A stretch of 64,000 nucleotides of DNA from Nocardioides dokdonensis FR1436 (GCF_001653335.1 NZ_CP015079.1:2728001-2792000); one strand, 5' to 3'; shown: positions 34,067-42,898, numbered from the stretch's first letter. Notes: a model not told the origin generated them from the letters alone. Numbers and translations are program-made.

Positions 34067-35296
34067 ATGAGACTCCTGCGACTCCGTGGCGGTGGCCCTC
34101 GACGACTGCTGGGCACCGTAGCCGTGCTGGCGCTGGCCAGCAGCGCCCTCAGCGCCTGCGACGCGGCCCCGGGCGACGCCCAGACCGACGGCGCCGGAAC
34201 GACCCCGCAGGCCGGCCAGGAAGCGGCGCAGGAGGCGGGCCAGCCCCGGGACGTGGTGCTGCGCAGCAACGTGGCCAAGGGCGCCCAGGGCGTCCCGGTC
34301 GACACGCTGCTCGAGCTGAGCGCCGAAGGCGCTGAGCTCGAGCGGGTCGTGGTGACCTCACCGCAGGGGCGGCTCCCCGGCCGCAGCACGGACGGCGGTG
34401 CCTGGCGGGCCACCGAGCGGCTCGAGCCCGGCACGACGTACGCCGTGGAGGTGCGCGTGGGCGCCGGTGACGAGTCCCAGGTCCGCCAGCGCACCTTCCG
34501 CACCGTGGACCTGAGCCTGGCCCAGCAGACCTACGCCTCGGTCGCCCCGTTGGACGGCGAGACCGTCGGCGTCGGCATGCCGGTGGTCGTCGGCTTCGAC
34601 CTGCCGGTGACCGACCGGGCCGCCGTGGAACGCCAGATGCAGGTGACCGCCACGCCCCGGCAGGCCGGCACCTGGCACTGGATCAGCGACACCGAGGTGC
34701 ACTACCGACCGCGGGAGTACTGGAAGGCCGGGACCGAGGTGAGCGTCGACCTCGACATCAACGGAGTCGACGCCGGCGGTGGGATCTACGGCCAGGAGAG
34801 CCGACAGGTGGCCTTCACCGTGGGGGAGGCGCACGTCTACCGCGTGGATGCCCGCAGCCACACCATGAAGGTCTTCTCCGACGGCGATCTGCTGCGCACC
34901 ATCCCGATCACCACCGGCAAGGCCGGCTTCACGACCCGGTCGGGCACCAAGGTCGTGATGGAGAAGCACGACACCAAGCGCATGGACTCCGAGACCGTCG
35001 GCATCGGCGGCTCCGAGGCCTACGACATCGCGGACGTGCAGTACGCCATGCGCCTGACCAACTCGGGGGAGTTCATCCATGCCGCGCCCTGGTCGGTCGG
35101 CAGCCAGGGGAGTGCCAACGTCTCCCACGGGTGCACCGGGCTGAGCACCGAGAACGCCGGCTGGCTCTACGACATGACGCGCCGCGGTGACGTCGTCGAG
35201 TACACCGGCACCGACCGCCCGATGACCCTCGACAACGGCTACGGGGACTGGAACGCCTCCTGGGGCGCATACCGGAAGGGCTCGGCCCTCGGCTGA
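34067..35296 (+). CDS. L,D-transpeptidase lipoprotein (Ig-like plus YkuD domains)
   Basis: Cell-wall cross-linking enzyme that makes 3-3 peptide bridges; 409 residues. Lipobox LSAC gives Cys31. A Glu/Gln/Ala-rich linker is followed by one or two Ig-like (Big_5) domains to about residue 255, and then the YkuD catalytic domain. The active-site pattern is His in FIHAAPW and SHGC with nucleophile Cys356. Overall it matches mycobacterial LdtB/LppS-type enzymes. It follows the cta operon but has its own leaderless promoter. The link with respiration genes is positional only. Confidence 0.94.
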   Translation: MRLLRLRGGGPRRLLGTVAVLALASSALSACDAAPGDAQTDGAGTTPQAGQEAAQEAGQPRDVVLRSNVAKGAQGVPVDTLLELSAEGAELERVVVTSPQGRLPGRSTDGGAWRATERLEPGTTYAVEVRVGAGDESQVRQRTFRTVDLSLAQQTYASVAPLDGETVGVGMPVVVGFDLPVTDRAAVERQMQVTATPRQAGTWHWISDTEVHYRPREYWKAGTEVSVDLDINGVDAGGGIYGQESRQVAFTVGEAHVYRVDARSHTMKVFSDGDLLRTIPITTGKAGFTTRSGTKVVMEKHDTKRMDSETVGIGGSEAYDIADVQYAMRLTNSGEFIHAAPWSVGSQGSANVSHGCTGLSTENAGWLYDMTRRGDVVEYTGTDRPMTLDNGYGDWNASWGAYRKGSALG

Positions 35297-35325
35297 CGGC
35301 CCGGGGTGGGCTCGCGGTGGGCGAC

Positions 35326-35880
35326 ATGGGCACTCAGCTGAGGTGGTCCCTGGGCACGCTCACAGTCGTGTCCATCGGGTTCATGGTGTTCGGCCTCGTG
35401 CTGGCACCGGACGCCGACAGCATGAGCGGAACCCGCTGGATCGACCGCGTCGACACGGTGATGATCGTGGCTTGGCAGTCCTCACTGGGGGCTGTGCTGG
35501 CGGCGCTGGCGCGTCTGCTGGGTGATCACGGGGACCGGGGGAACGCGAGGCTCCTGTGGGTGGCCGCCGGTGCGATGTTCACCTCCGCAGTCGCGGGCGG
35601 CATCGAGGACGGCTTCCGTGTCGCCGTCATGTTCGTGCCGTACCTGCTCGCCGTCCTCGTCGCCTGGATCAGCCAGCTCGTCGCCGGGTGTCGGCGCCCC
35701 GGAGGCTCGGTGCTGCTCGGTTGCTGCCTGGCCGTGCCACCGGTCGCAGCAATCCTCTTCAACTACCTCGGGTGGGTCCTCAGCACTCTGGCCGCGGTGC
35801 CGCTGATCTGGCGGTGGGCCCACCACGCGGAGGGGGCGCGGACGACGAGCGCACGGGCAGTGCCCAGGAGCAACGAGTGA
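35326..35880 (+). CDS. Hypothetical membrane protein, five helices
   Basis: A 184-residue protein with about five hydrophobic segments (residues about 8-27, 43-62, 75-92, 97-117 and 130-160) and a short charged tail. No family recognised. The ATG at 35326 is used; a GTG nine bases upstream is also possible, and GGTGGG lies just before both. It starts 30 bases after the transpeptidase and ends 13 bases before a strong terminator, so it may be the last gene of that transcript. Codon use is a little less GC-extreme than its neighbours. Confidence 0.7.
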   Translation: MGTQLRWSLGTLTVVSIGFMVFGLVLAPDADSMSGTRWIDRVDTVMIVAWQSSLGAVLAALARLLGDHGDRGNARLLWVAAGAMFTSAVAGGIEDGFRVAVMFVPYLLAVLVAWISQLVAGCRRPGGSVLLGCCLAVPPVAAILFNYLGWVLSTLAAVPLIWRWAHHAEGARTTSARAVPRSNE

Positions 35881-35892
35881 GCCTCACCATGA

Positions 35893-35930
35893 CGAAGGCC
35901 CCCACCCGATCGCTCGGGTGGGGGCCTTCG
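35893..35930. terminator. Strong bidirectional terminator before qcrB
   Basis: A perfect 17-bp stem (35893-35909 with 35914-35930) with loop TCGC lies between convergent genes ending at 35880 and 35953. It is the most stable-looking hairpin in the window. Confidence 0.85.
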
Positions 35931-35952
35931 ACGTCAGCCGGCAGGCGCCGGC

Positions 35953-37701
35953 TCAGTGCTTGCCGCGCAGGGTCTCTCCCTCGACGGCGTGGTGGCCGTC
36001 GAACTGGTGACCGTCAGCGGAGTGGCCCTCCAGCGGTGCCTGCAGCTCGTGCTCGTGCTCGGCGTGGTGGTGCGCCGCCTCGAGCTCGGCCGCCGTGGGC
36101 TTCTGGACGTTGTCGGCGTACCAGAGCTCGTTGAGCTTGGCGCGCAGACCGCTGAGACGACCGCCCGGTGCCGCGACACCGTTCTCGTCCGTCGTCGAGC
36201 CAGGCGTCCAGACCTCCTCACGATCACGCGCGGTGAGCGTGTAGGCCGACGACGGGGCGATCGGCAGGTGCCGCTCGGAGTACCCGCCCTCGGGGGAGCG
36301 CATGATGACGCCCGTCTCGTAGCCGTGCAGCAGCTTGTTCTCGTCGTGACGCTGCAGCGAGATGCACCAGCGCCGCGTGATCATGAAGGCGATGACCGGC
36401 CCCAGGAACACCGCCACCCGCATGAAGTAGGTGATCTGGTTGATGCTCAGGTGCAGCTTGATGGCGATGATGTCGTTGCCGCCCGCGGCCCACATCAGGC
36501 CGTAGAAGGTCATCAGGGCCACCATCAGCGCGGTGCGCGTCGGCGCGTTGCGGGGACGCTCGAGGAGGTGGTGGTCCCGCTTGTCGCCGGTGATCCAGGA
36601 CTCCAGGAACGGCAGCAGCATCAGGATCGTGAACATCAGCCCCGGCAGCACGATGATCGGCAGGAAGACGTTCCAGGCCATCGTGTAGCCGAAGAGGTGG
36701 GTCTCCCACCCGGGCATGATCCGCAGCGCACCGTCGGGCCAGCCCATGTACCAGTCGGGCTGGGAGCCGGCGGTGACCTTGGTCGGGTCGTAGGGGCCGA
36801 GCTTCCACACCGAGTTGATGTTCAGCAGTCCACCCATGAGAGCGGTGACGCCGAAGACGATGAAGAAGAAGCCACCGGCCTTGGCGGCGTACACGGGCAG
36901 CATCGGGAACCCGACGACGTTCTCCTCGGTGCGGCCGGGTCCGGGCCACTGCGTGTGCTTGTGGTAGACGAGCAGCAGCATGTGGGCCGCGATCAGGGCC
37001 AGCAGGATGCCCGGCAGCAGCAGCACGTGGATGGTGTAGAGGCGCGGGATGATCGAGTCGCCGGGGAACTCCCCGCCGAACAGGAAGAACGACATGTAGC
37101 TGCCGATGACCGGCATCGACTTCATGAAGCCGTCCGCGGCCCGGATGCCGGTGCCCGAGAGCAGGTCGTCGGGCAGCGAGTAGCCGGTGAAGCCCTCGAG
37201 GGTGCCCAGCAGCAGCAGCAGCGAGCCGATCACCCAGTTGAGCTCACGGGGCTTGCGGAACGCGCCGGTGAAGTAGACGCGCAGCAGGTGGATCATCATC
37301 GAGGCGATGAAGATGTTGGCGGCCCAGTGGTGCATCTGACGCATCAGGAGCCCGCCGCGCACGTCGAAGCTGAGGTTCAGCGTCGAGGCCATCGCCTCGG
37401 ACATGTGCAGCCCGCGCAGCTGGTCGTAGGAGCCCATGTAGGTCACCTCGGCCATGCTCGGCCGGTACCAGAACGTCAGGAAGACGCCGGTCAGCAGCAG
37501 CACGACGAAGCTCCACAGAGCGATCTCGCCGAGCATGAAGGACCAGTGGTCGGGGAAGACCTTGCGCAGGTTCTTCTTCATGGCCGTGCCGAGGCCGAGA
37601 CGCTCGTCGGCCCAGTTGGCCACGACGCCGGCCTTGCCCGGCTTCTTGGCCGTCGCGGCGGAGCTGTTGCTCGTCGCGACCTTGCTGGTGTCCATGCTCA
37701 C
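35953..37701 (-). CDS. qcrB: Cytochrome bc1 complex cytochrome b subunit
   Basis: Quinol-oxidising subunit of the bcc complex; 582 residues, with the long actinobacterial C-terminal extension after the eighth helix. The two haem His pairs are visible in RQMHHWAANIF and in the next long helix (TIHVLLLPGILLALIAAHML). The quinol-site motif PDW appears as QPDWYMGW. The His-rich tail (residues about 550-580) is unusual in composition but common in this group. The start is GTG 37701 overlapping the qcrA stop (GTGA); an ATG two codons later is an alternative. Drug-target site of bcc inhibitors in mycobacteria (family knowledge). Confidence 0.96.
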   Translation of the reverse strand: MSMDTSKVATSNSSAATAKKPGKAGVVANWADERLGLGTAMKKNLRKVFPDHWSFMLGEIALWSFVVLLLTGVFLTFWYRPSMAEVTYMGSYDQLRGLHMSEAMASTLNLSFDVRGGLLMRQMHHWAANIFIASMMIHLLRVYFTGAFRKPRELNWVIGSLLLLLGTLEGFTGYSLPDDLLSGTGIRAADGFMKSMPVIGSYMSFFLFGGEFPGDSIIPRLYTIHVLLLPGILLALIAAHMLLLVYHKHTQWPGPGRTEENVVGFPMLPVYAAKAGGFFFIVFGVTALMGGLLNINSVWKLGPYDPTKVTAGSQPDWYMGWPDGALRIMPGWETHLFGYTMAWNVFLPIIVLPGLMFTILMLLPFLESWITGDKRDHHLLERPRNAPTRTALMVALMTFYGLMWAAGGNDIIAIKLHLSINQITYFMRVAVFLGPVIAFMITRRWCISLQRHDENKLLHGYETGVIMRSPEGGYSERHLPIAPSSAYTLTARDREEVWTPGSTTDENGVAAPGGRLSGLRAKLNELWYADNVQKPTAAELEAAHHHAEHEHELQAPLEGHSADGHQFDGHHAVEGETLRGKH

Positions 37702-38816
37702 AGATCCGCCTCACCCTGGTCGCCGATGTCCTTGTGGTCACGCGTCCAGTAGCTGGGCCCCACCGGCTCGGTGAAGTCGCTCTGGGCCACCAGGTAGCCC
37801 TCGGCGTCGACAGCCAGCGGCAGCTGGGGCAGGTGCCGGCCCGCCGGACCGAAGACGACGCGACCGGAGTCGGCGAGGTCGAAAGTCGACTGGTGGCAGG
37901 GGCACAGCAGGTGGTGCGTGGTGCGCTCGTAGAGCGAGATCGGGCACCCGACGTGGGTGCAGATCTTGGAGTAGCAGACGATGCCGTCGACCGACCAGTT
38001 GTCGCGCCCCTCGCCGGGGACCAGGTCCTCCGGGTCCATCCGGACCACGACCACGGCGGCCTTCGACTTGGCGACGTTGAGCTCGACGCCCTCGATCTCG
38101 GGGTAGCCGTTCTCCTCGGTCGGGAAGATCGCCTCGGGCTCGGCGTTGACCAGGTCGCCGACCTCGAGGTCGGCGGCACGGATGGGGGTGCCCACGACGT
38201 CGCGGACGACCCGCATGTCGGGCTTCCAGATGGTGTTCTCGAGCCCGGCGTTGGGGCCCTCGGCAGCGGCCTGGCTCGGGGTCGGACCCAGGTCGCGGAA
38301 GAGCACGACGGCCGGGGCGAGCAGCACGGCCACCGAACCGATGAGCGAGTTGCGCACCAGCGGGCGGCGGGCCAGGCCGGACTCCTCGAGGCCGGCGTCC
38401 AGCGCGGCGAGCGTCTCGGTGCGGTCCTCGTCGGAGGAGCGGGCCGGGTGACGCATCTCGACCATCTCGTGGTCGGCCATCAGCTTGCGGGCCCACTGGA
38501 TGATGCCCATGCCGACGAGCAGCAGCGCTGCTCCCAGCGACACGCCCAGGGCCACCGTCGAGGCGCCGAGGCCGGCGGCGGTGTTCCAGTTGTCGCCGAT
38601 GTCGAGGGTGAAGTAGGCGACCATGAAGAGCACCACGAACACCGAGGACAGCATGAACATCGCTGCGACCTGGCGCTCGGCGCGCTTCTCGGCCTTGGGG
38701 TCGACGTCGGTGGGTCGCCAGGTGTGCTCGGGCAGGCCCGGGTTGGCGAGCGGCTCCTCAGCCGTGGTCGCCGGCAGGTGGCCGGGGTCGTGCTGACCGT
38801 GCTGGAGGTCGGTCAC
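37698..38816 (-). CDS. qcrA: Rieske iron-sulfur subunit of the bcc complex
   Basis: Carries the [2Fe-2S] cluster; 372 residues with three N-terminal helices, the actinobacterial layout, rather than one. The cluster ligands are Cys286 and His288 (CTHVGC) with Cys305 and His308 (CPCHQSTFD); Cys291 and Cys307 can form the stabilising disulfide. The acidic N-terminal 45 residues are cytoplasmic. GTG start overlapping the qcrC stop; coupled to qcrB by another GTGA overlap. Confidence 0.97.
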   Translation of the reverse strand: MTDLQHGQHDPGHLPATTAEEPLANPGLPEHTWRPTDVDPKAEKRAERQVAAMFMLSSVFVVLFMVAYFTLDIGDNWNTAAGLGASTVALGVSLGAALLLVGMGIIQWARKLMADHEMVEMRHPARSSDEDRTETLAALDAGLEESGLARRPLVRNSLIGSVAVLLAPAVVLFRDLGPTPSQAAAEGPNAGLENTIWKPDMRVVRDVVGTPIRAADLEVGDLVNAEPEAIFPTEENGYPEIEGVELNVAKSKAAVVVVRMDPEDLVPGEGRDNWSVDGIVCYSKICTHVGCPISLYERTTHHLLCPCHQSTFDLADSGRVVFGPAGRHLPQLPLAVDAEGYLVAQSDFTEPVGPSYWTRDHKDIGDQGEADL

Positions 38817-39682
38817 GCCGCCACCTTCTTCTTCTTCGAACGGGTCGTGTGGGCGGCGATCCAGACGGCGAAGCCGACCAGGCCGCCGATGCCGACGACC
38901 CAGGCGATGATGCCGTCGGACACGGGGCCGAGGCCGCCGAAGCCGAAGCCGCCGTAGGCCGGCTGGTCCTCGAGCGACTTCAGGTAGGCGATCACGTCGC
39001 GCTTCTCGTCGGGGGAGATGTTGCCGTTGCTGAAGCTCGGCATGTTCTGCGGGCCGGTCAGCAGGGCCTCGTAGATGTACTTGGACTCCACGCCGTGCAG
39101 GGCCGGGGCGTAGCCACCCCGGGGCATGGCGCCGCCGGAGCCCTCGAAGTTGTGGCAGGCGGTGCAGTTGGTCAGGAAGATCTGCCCGCCGCGGACGATC
39201 GCGGCCTGCTGGGCGTCGTCGTCGAGACCGTCGATGGAGTAGTCGCTCTCAGCGGGGATCGCCGGACCGGGGCCCAGGGAGGCGACGTACGCCGCCAGCT
39301 GCTGGGTCTCCTCCTCGGAGTACTGCACGGGCTTGCGCGGCGCCTGGGCGCCGGGCTGGGCCATGGGCATCCGGCCGGTGCCGACCTGGAAGTCGACCGC
39401 AGCGGCGCCGACCCCGACCAGCGAGGGGCCGAGGTTGTTGCCGTTGAGGGTGCTCACCCCCTCGCCGTTGAGGCCGTGGCAGCTCGAGCAGCCCACGAGG
39501 AACAGCTCGCGACCCTTCTCGACCTCGATCGCCAAGGTGTCGGAGTCCTGCGCCTGGGCGGGTGCCAGGGCGGTGTAGAGACCGCCGGCGGTCACGAGAC
39601 CGACCAGCAGCAGGACGAGGCCGGCCAACGGCCCGCGGCGGTGGCGGGAGAGGCGACCGGCGGAACGGTTCACGAATCGCAC
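38813..39682 (-). CDS. qcrC: Dihaem cytochrome c subunit of the bcc complex
   Basis: Actinobacterial cytochrome cc that replaces both cytochrome c1 and soluble cytochrome c; 289 residues. A signal-anchor at about 18-40 is followed by two haem-binding motifs: CSSCH at 65-69 and CTACH at 173-177. A C-terminal helix (about 258-280) ends in a basic stretch KKKK. It passes electrons to CuA of CtaC. It begins 39 bases downstream of ctaE; the order ctaE-qcrC-qcrA-qcrB is a coherent operon. Confidence 0.97.
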   Translation of the reverse strand: MRFVNRSAGRLSRHRRGPLAGLVLLLVGLVTAGGLYTALAPAQAQDSDTLAIEVEKGRELFLVGCSSCHGLNGEGVSTLNGNNLGPSLVGVGAAAVDFQVGTGRMPMAQPGAQAPRKPVQYSEEETQQLAAYVASLGPGPAIPAESDYSIDGLDDDAQQAAIVRGGQIFLTNCTACHNFEGSGGAMPRGGYAPALHGVESKYIYEALLTGPQNMPSFSNGNISPDEKRDVIAYLKSLEDQPAYGGFGFGGLGPVSDGIIAWVVGIGGLVGFAVWIAAHTTRSKKKKVAA

Positions 39683-39721
39683 TGAGGGTCCTTGGGTTCG
39701 GGGTGCTACGTCTCGGGGGAG

Positions 39722-40360
39722 TTACTTCACAAGGTAGATCGTGGCGAAAAGCCCGATCCACACGACGTCGACGAAGTGCCAGTAGTACGAGACGACGATG
39801 GCACTGACCGCCTGCTCGTGGGTGAACTTGCGGGCCAGGTAGGTGCGTCCCAGCACGAGGAGGAAGGCGATCAGCCCGCCCGCCACGTGGATGCCGTGGA
39901 AGCCGGTGGTCAGGTAGAACATCGAGCCGTAGGCCGAGTCCTGGAGGGTCACGCCCTCCTGGACCAGCTGGGCGTACTCGACGGCCTGACCGGCGACGAA
40001 GATCGATCCCATCACGTAGGTCAGGCCGAACCACTCGCGCAGGCCCCAGAGCTTGACCTGGAGGAGCGAGCCGGCCCGGCCCACCTGCCCGCGCTCGGCG
40101 GCGAAGACGCCGAGCTGGCAGGTCAGCGAGGACAGCACCAGGATCGTGGTGTTGCCCAGCGCGAACGGCACGTTGAGGAGCTGGGTGTTCTGCTCCCACA
40201 GCTCCGGACTGACCGAGCGGATCGTGAAGTACGACGCGAAGAGCGCCGCGAAGAACATCAGCTCGCTCGAAAGCCAGATGATGGTCCCGACACTGACCAT
40301 GCTGGGTCGGTCGTGGTGCCCGTGCAGACGGGATGCTGGGATCGTTGTCGCTGTCGCCAC
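39722..40360 (-). CDS. ctaE: Cytochrome c oxidase subunit III
   Basis: Subunit of the aa3 oxidase with five helices; 212 residues. It has the conserved [15 protein letters not shown] at the start of helix 1 and [10 protein letters not shown] and [10 protein letters not shown] in the later helices. The GTG at 40360 is preceded by CATAAT six bases upstream, a near-consensus -10, and no SD, so it is probably leaderless. It heads the minus-strand operon with qcrCAB and is divergent from the ctaG-like gene. Separation of ctaE from ctaCD is normal in actinobacteria. Confidence 0.97.
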   Translation of the reverse strand: MATATTIPASRLHGHHDRPSMVSVGTIIWLSSELMFFAALFASYFTIRSVSPELWEQNTQLLNVPFALGNTTILVLSSLTCQLGVFAAERGQVGRAGSLLQVKLWGLREWFGLTYVMGSIFVAGQAVEYAQLVQEGVTLQDSAYGSMFYLTTGFHGIHVAGGLIAFLLVLGRTYLARKFTHEQAVSAIVVSYYWHFVDVVWIGLFATIYLVK

Positions 40361-40366
40361 AGGAGC

Positions 40367-40372
40367 ATTATG
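40367..40372 (-). promoter_or_regulatory. -10 element of leaderless ctaE-qcrCAB
   Basis: CATAAT on the minus strand, six bases before the GTG at 40360. No clear -35 is seen. Confidence 0.6.
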
Positions 40373-40421
40373 GCCCGTCGTGTCCGGGAGGGCACCCCGG
40401 CCCCCGGTTAGTGGGGGGTCA

Positions 40422-40427
40422 TAAAGT
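40422..40427 (+). promoter_or_regulatory. -10 element ahead of the 17-codon leader frame
   Basis: TAAAGT ends seven bases before the GTG at 40435, the same geometry as the other leaderless genes here. It lies within CATAAAGT in an otherwise GC-rich region. Confidence 0.5.
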
Positions 40428-40434
40428 TCACACC

Positions 40435-40488
40435 GTGCAGATCACCGCTGTCCCGGCCCGGCCGACCGTCTTCGTGGGGGCCCCGTGA
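40435..40488 (+). CDS. 17-residue leader peptide overlapping the ctaG-like start
   Basis: GTG opens a frame of 17 codons ([17 protein letters not shown]) whose TGA overlaps the GTG of the next gene (40485-40488, GTGA). No SD precedes the downstream GTG, so that gene could be translated by ribosomes finishing the small frame. There are no runs of one regulatory amino acid, so classical attenuation is unlikely. The peptide may have no function other than coupling. Evidence: promoter spacing, start codon, exact overlap. Conservation is untested. Confidence 0.5.
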   Translation: MQITAVPARPTVFVGAP

Positions 40489-41420
40489 CGACCCCGTTCT
40501 CGGCCGGTCTCGACCTTCCCGCCTTCTCGATGGGCCAGATCCTGGGCCAGTGGAACCTGGTCCCGGTGCCGACGATCGCGACCGTGTGGGTCGTGGGCCT
40601 CTACCTCTACGGCGTCTCGCGCCTGCGCGCGCGAGGAGACCGGTGGCCGGTGGGGCGCACCGTCGCGTTCGTCGGCGTGGGCATGGGCTCGTTCTACGTC
40701 GCGACCACCTCGGGGATCGCGGCGTACGACACGACGCTGCTGAGCGTGCACATGGTCCAGCACATGGTCCTGTCGATGCTGGTGCCGCTGGCCCTGGCGC
40801 TCGGGGCGCCCGTGACGCTGGCGCTGCGCACCCTGCCCAAGCGGCCACGGAAGTGGCTGCTGGCGCTGCTGCACTCGCGGCTGGGCAAGGTGCTGTCGTT
40901 CCCGCCGCTGGCCTTCCTGCTCTACGTGACCTCACCGTGGGCGCTGTACTTCACCGACTGGTACCGGGCCTCGCTGGAGTCGGTCCTCGTGCACGAGATG
41001 ATGCACGTCCACCTCGTGGCGGTCGGTGCCCTGTTCTTCTGGCCGCTGATGGGCGTCGACCCGGTCCCCGGACGCGTGGGCTACCCCTTCCGGGTGCTGC
41101 TCACGGTGCTGACACTGCCCTTCCACGCCTTCCTGGGCGTCACGATCATGGGTCAGTCGACGCTGCTCGGCGGGGACTGGTACCCCCGCCTGGCCGAGGG
41201 GCCGATGGGGTCGTGGCTGCCGGATCCCTTCGACGACCAGCACCTGGCCGGCGGCATCCTGTGGGGCTCCGGCGACTTCATCGGGTTGTCGTTCTTCGCG
41301 GTCCTGTTCGTGCAGTGGGTGCGCTCCTCGATGGCCGAGGCGAAGCGGGAGGACCGCCGCCTCGACCGGCTCGAGGCGAGGGACCGGGCCGCGGCGGGCG
41401 CCGGGGAGCCCGACGGGTAG
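40485..41420 (+). CDS. CtaG-type (caa3 assembly) membrane protein
   Basis: A 311-residue protein of the caa3_CtaG family, which assists cytochrome c oxidase assembly or copper handling in Gram-positive bacteria. It has seven helices with conserved His clusters: HMVQHMVLSML near 95, HEMMHVHLVAVGALFFWPL in the middle, and a late FDDQHLAGGILWGSGD. These His/Met residues probably bind copper (inference). The C terminus is charged. Location divergent from ctaE supports a role in the oxidase. The start codon overlaps a 17-codon leader frame; GTG 40485 agrees with the family's N terminus. The stop codon TAG is also the first half of the next gene's -10. Confidence 0.9.
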   Translation: MTTPFSAGLDLPAFSMGQILGQWNLVPVPTIATVWVVGLYLYGVSRLRARGDRWPVGRTVAFVGVGMGSFYVATTSGIAAYDTTLLSVHMVQHMVLSMLVPLALALGAPVTLALRTLPKRPRKWLLALLHSRLGKVLSFPPLAFLLYVTSPWALYFTDWYRASLESVLVHEMMHVHLVAVGALFFWPLMGVDPVPGRVGYPFRVLLTVLTLPFHAFLGVTIMGQSTLLGGDWYPRLAEGPMGSWLPDPFDDQHLAGGILWGSGDFIGLSFFAVLFVQWVRSSMAEAKREDRRLDRLEARDRAAAGAGEPDG

Positions 41421-41423
41421 CAT
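41418..41423 (+). promoter_or_regulatory. -10 element of the leaderless receiver-domain gene
   Basis: TAGCAT; its TAG is the stop codon of the ctaG-like gene. It ends seven bases before the GTG at 41431. Confidence 0.5.
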
Positions 41424-41430
41424 CGCCGCC

Positions 41431-41853
41431 GTGAGCGACACCACTTCCTCCCGCACTCCGCTGAAGGTGCTCGTCTACAGCGACGACGTGAACACCCGCA
41501 AGCAGGTCATCCTGGCGCTGGGCCGACGCCCGCACCCCGACCTGCCCGAGCTGGAGTACGTCGAGGTCGCCACCGAGCCCGTCGTCATCCAGAACATGGA
41601 CGCCGGCGGCATCGACCTCGCGATCCTCGACGGCGAGGCCGCTCCCGTCGGCGGGATGGGCATCGCCAAGCAGCTGAAGGACGAGATCTTCCAGTGCCCA
41701 CCGGTGCTGGTGCTGACCGGTCGTCCCCAGGACGCCTGGTTGGCGACCTGGTCGCGCGCCGAGGCGGCCGTGCCGCACCCGCTCGACCCGATCCAGCTGG
41801 CCGAGACCGTGGTGGCGCTGCTGCGCTCGCGGGTCCCGGCCACCCCCGCCTGA
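41431..41853 (+). CDS. Stand-alone response-regulator receiver-like protein
   Basis: A 140-residue single domain with a CheY-like alpha/beta order. The first strand reads LKVLVYSDD, the third LAILDGEA with Asp in the phospho-acceptor position, and VLVLTGRPQ supplies the conserved Thr. The Lys of the fifth strand is not obvious (VPHPLDPIQLAE), so phosphorylation competence is uncertain. There is no output domain. It resembles the mycobacterial single-domain protein Rv3143 in style. Leaderless start; trpD begins three bases after its stop, so the two are co-transcribed. Confidence 0.8.
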   Translation: MSDTTSSRTPLKVLVYSDDVNTRKQVILALGRRPHPDLPELEYVEVATEPVVIQNMDAGGIDLAILDGEAAPVGGMGIAKQLKDEIFQCPPVLVLTGRPQDAWLATWSRAEAAVPHPLDPIQLAETVVALLRSRVPATPA

Positions 41854-41855
41854 GG

Positions 41856-42881
41856 GTGACGACCTGGCCCGAGGTCCTCGGTGACCTCGTCGCAGGGCAC
41901 GACCTGACGGCGCCGCAGACCGCCTGGGCGATGGGGGAGATCCTCGACGGCCAGGCCAGCGAGGCGCAGATCGCCGGGTTCGCCGTCGCCCTGCGCGCCA
42001 AGGGCGAGACGATCGAGGAGGTCCTCGGCCTGGTCGAGGCGATGTACGCCGTCGCGACCCCCCTCACCGTCACCGGACGCACCCTCGACGTCGTCGGCAC
42101 CGGCGGGGACCGCTCGATGTCGGTCAACATCTCGACGATGGCGGCGATCGTGGCCGCCGGCGCCGGTGCCCGGGTCGTCAAGCACGGCAACCGCTCGGCC
42201 TCATCCAAGGCCGGCACCGCCGACGTCCTGGAGAACCTGGGCGTGCGCCTGGACCTGCCGCCCGACCGGGTCGCGAGCACCGCGGAGACGGTCGGCATCA
42301 CCTTCTGCTTCGCCTCCGCCTTCCACCCCGCGCTGCGCCACGCCGCGGTCCCGCGCCGCGAGCTGGGCATCGGCACCACCTTCAACCTGCTGGGCCCGCT
42401 GGCCAACCCCGCCCGCCCCACCGCCCAGGCCATCGGGTGCGCCTACGAGGGCAAGGTCGAGCTGATGGCCGGGGTCTTCGCCCGCCGCGGCGTCGACGCG
42501 TGGGTCTTCCGCGGCGACGACGGGCTCGACGAGCTGACCACCACCACGACCTCGTCGCTGTGGGTCGTCCACGACGGGCAGATCAGCACCGCCACCATCG
42601 ACCCTGCGGCACTCGGGCTCGCGCCCGCGACGACCGAGGACCTGCGCGGGGGCGACGCCGCCCACAACGCCGACGTCGTACGCCGCGTGCTCGCGGGGCA
42701 GCGCGGAGCGGTGCGCGACGCGGTGCTGCTCAACGCCGGGGCGGCGCTGGCGGTCCACGACGAGCCCGGCGCCGACCCGGTGACGGCCCTGGTCGCGGGC
42801 ATGGAGCGGGCCGCGCAGGCCGTCGACTCGGGAGCCGCCGCGGCGACGCTGCAGCACTGGGTCGAGGTCTCCTCCGCCTGA
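41856..42881 (+). CDS. trpD: Anthranilate phosphoribosyltransferase
   Basis: Second step of tryptophan synthesis, joining anthranilate with PRPP; 341 residues. The PRPP loop DVVGTGGDRSMSVNIST, the anthranilate-binding KHGNRSASSKAGTADVLE, and the DE pair around VFRGDDGLDE (magnesium) are all intact. The GTG at 41856 follows the previous stop by two bases. No other trp gene is nearby, and no trp leader or attenuator is visible. Next to oxidase genes as in mycobacteria (from memory). Confidence 0.96.
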   Translation: MTTWPEVLGDLVAGHDLTAPQTAWAMGEILDGQASEAQIAGFAVALRAKGETIEEVLGLVEAMYAVATPLTVTGRTLDVVGTGGDRSMSVNISTMAAIVAAGAGARVVKHGNRSASSKAGTADVLENLGVRLDLPPDRVASTAETVGITFCFASAFHPALRHAAVPRRELGIGTTFNLLGPLANPARPTAQAIGCAYEGKVELMAGVFARRGVDAWVFRGDDGLDELTTTTTSSLWVVHDGQISTATIDPAALGLAPATTEDLRGGDAAHNADVVRRVLAGQRGAVRDAVLLNAGAALAVHDEPGADPVTALVAGMERAAQAVDSGAAAATLQHWVEVSSA

Positions 42882-42898
42882 CCCGGCGGTCGGGTCAG
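42878..42898. terminator. Small bidirectional terminator between trpD and the YgjV-like gene
   Basis: CTGACCCG / CGGGTCAG, an 8-bp stem with loop GCGGT, includes the trpD stop codon. The convergent gene ends at 42906. Confidence 0.6.

Noticed and set aside
40435..40488. Reading the 17-codon frame as an amino-acid attenuator
   Set aside because: No run of a regulatory residue and no terminator/antiterminator pair follows; translational coupling is the simpler view.
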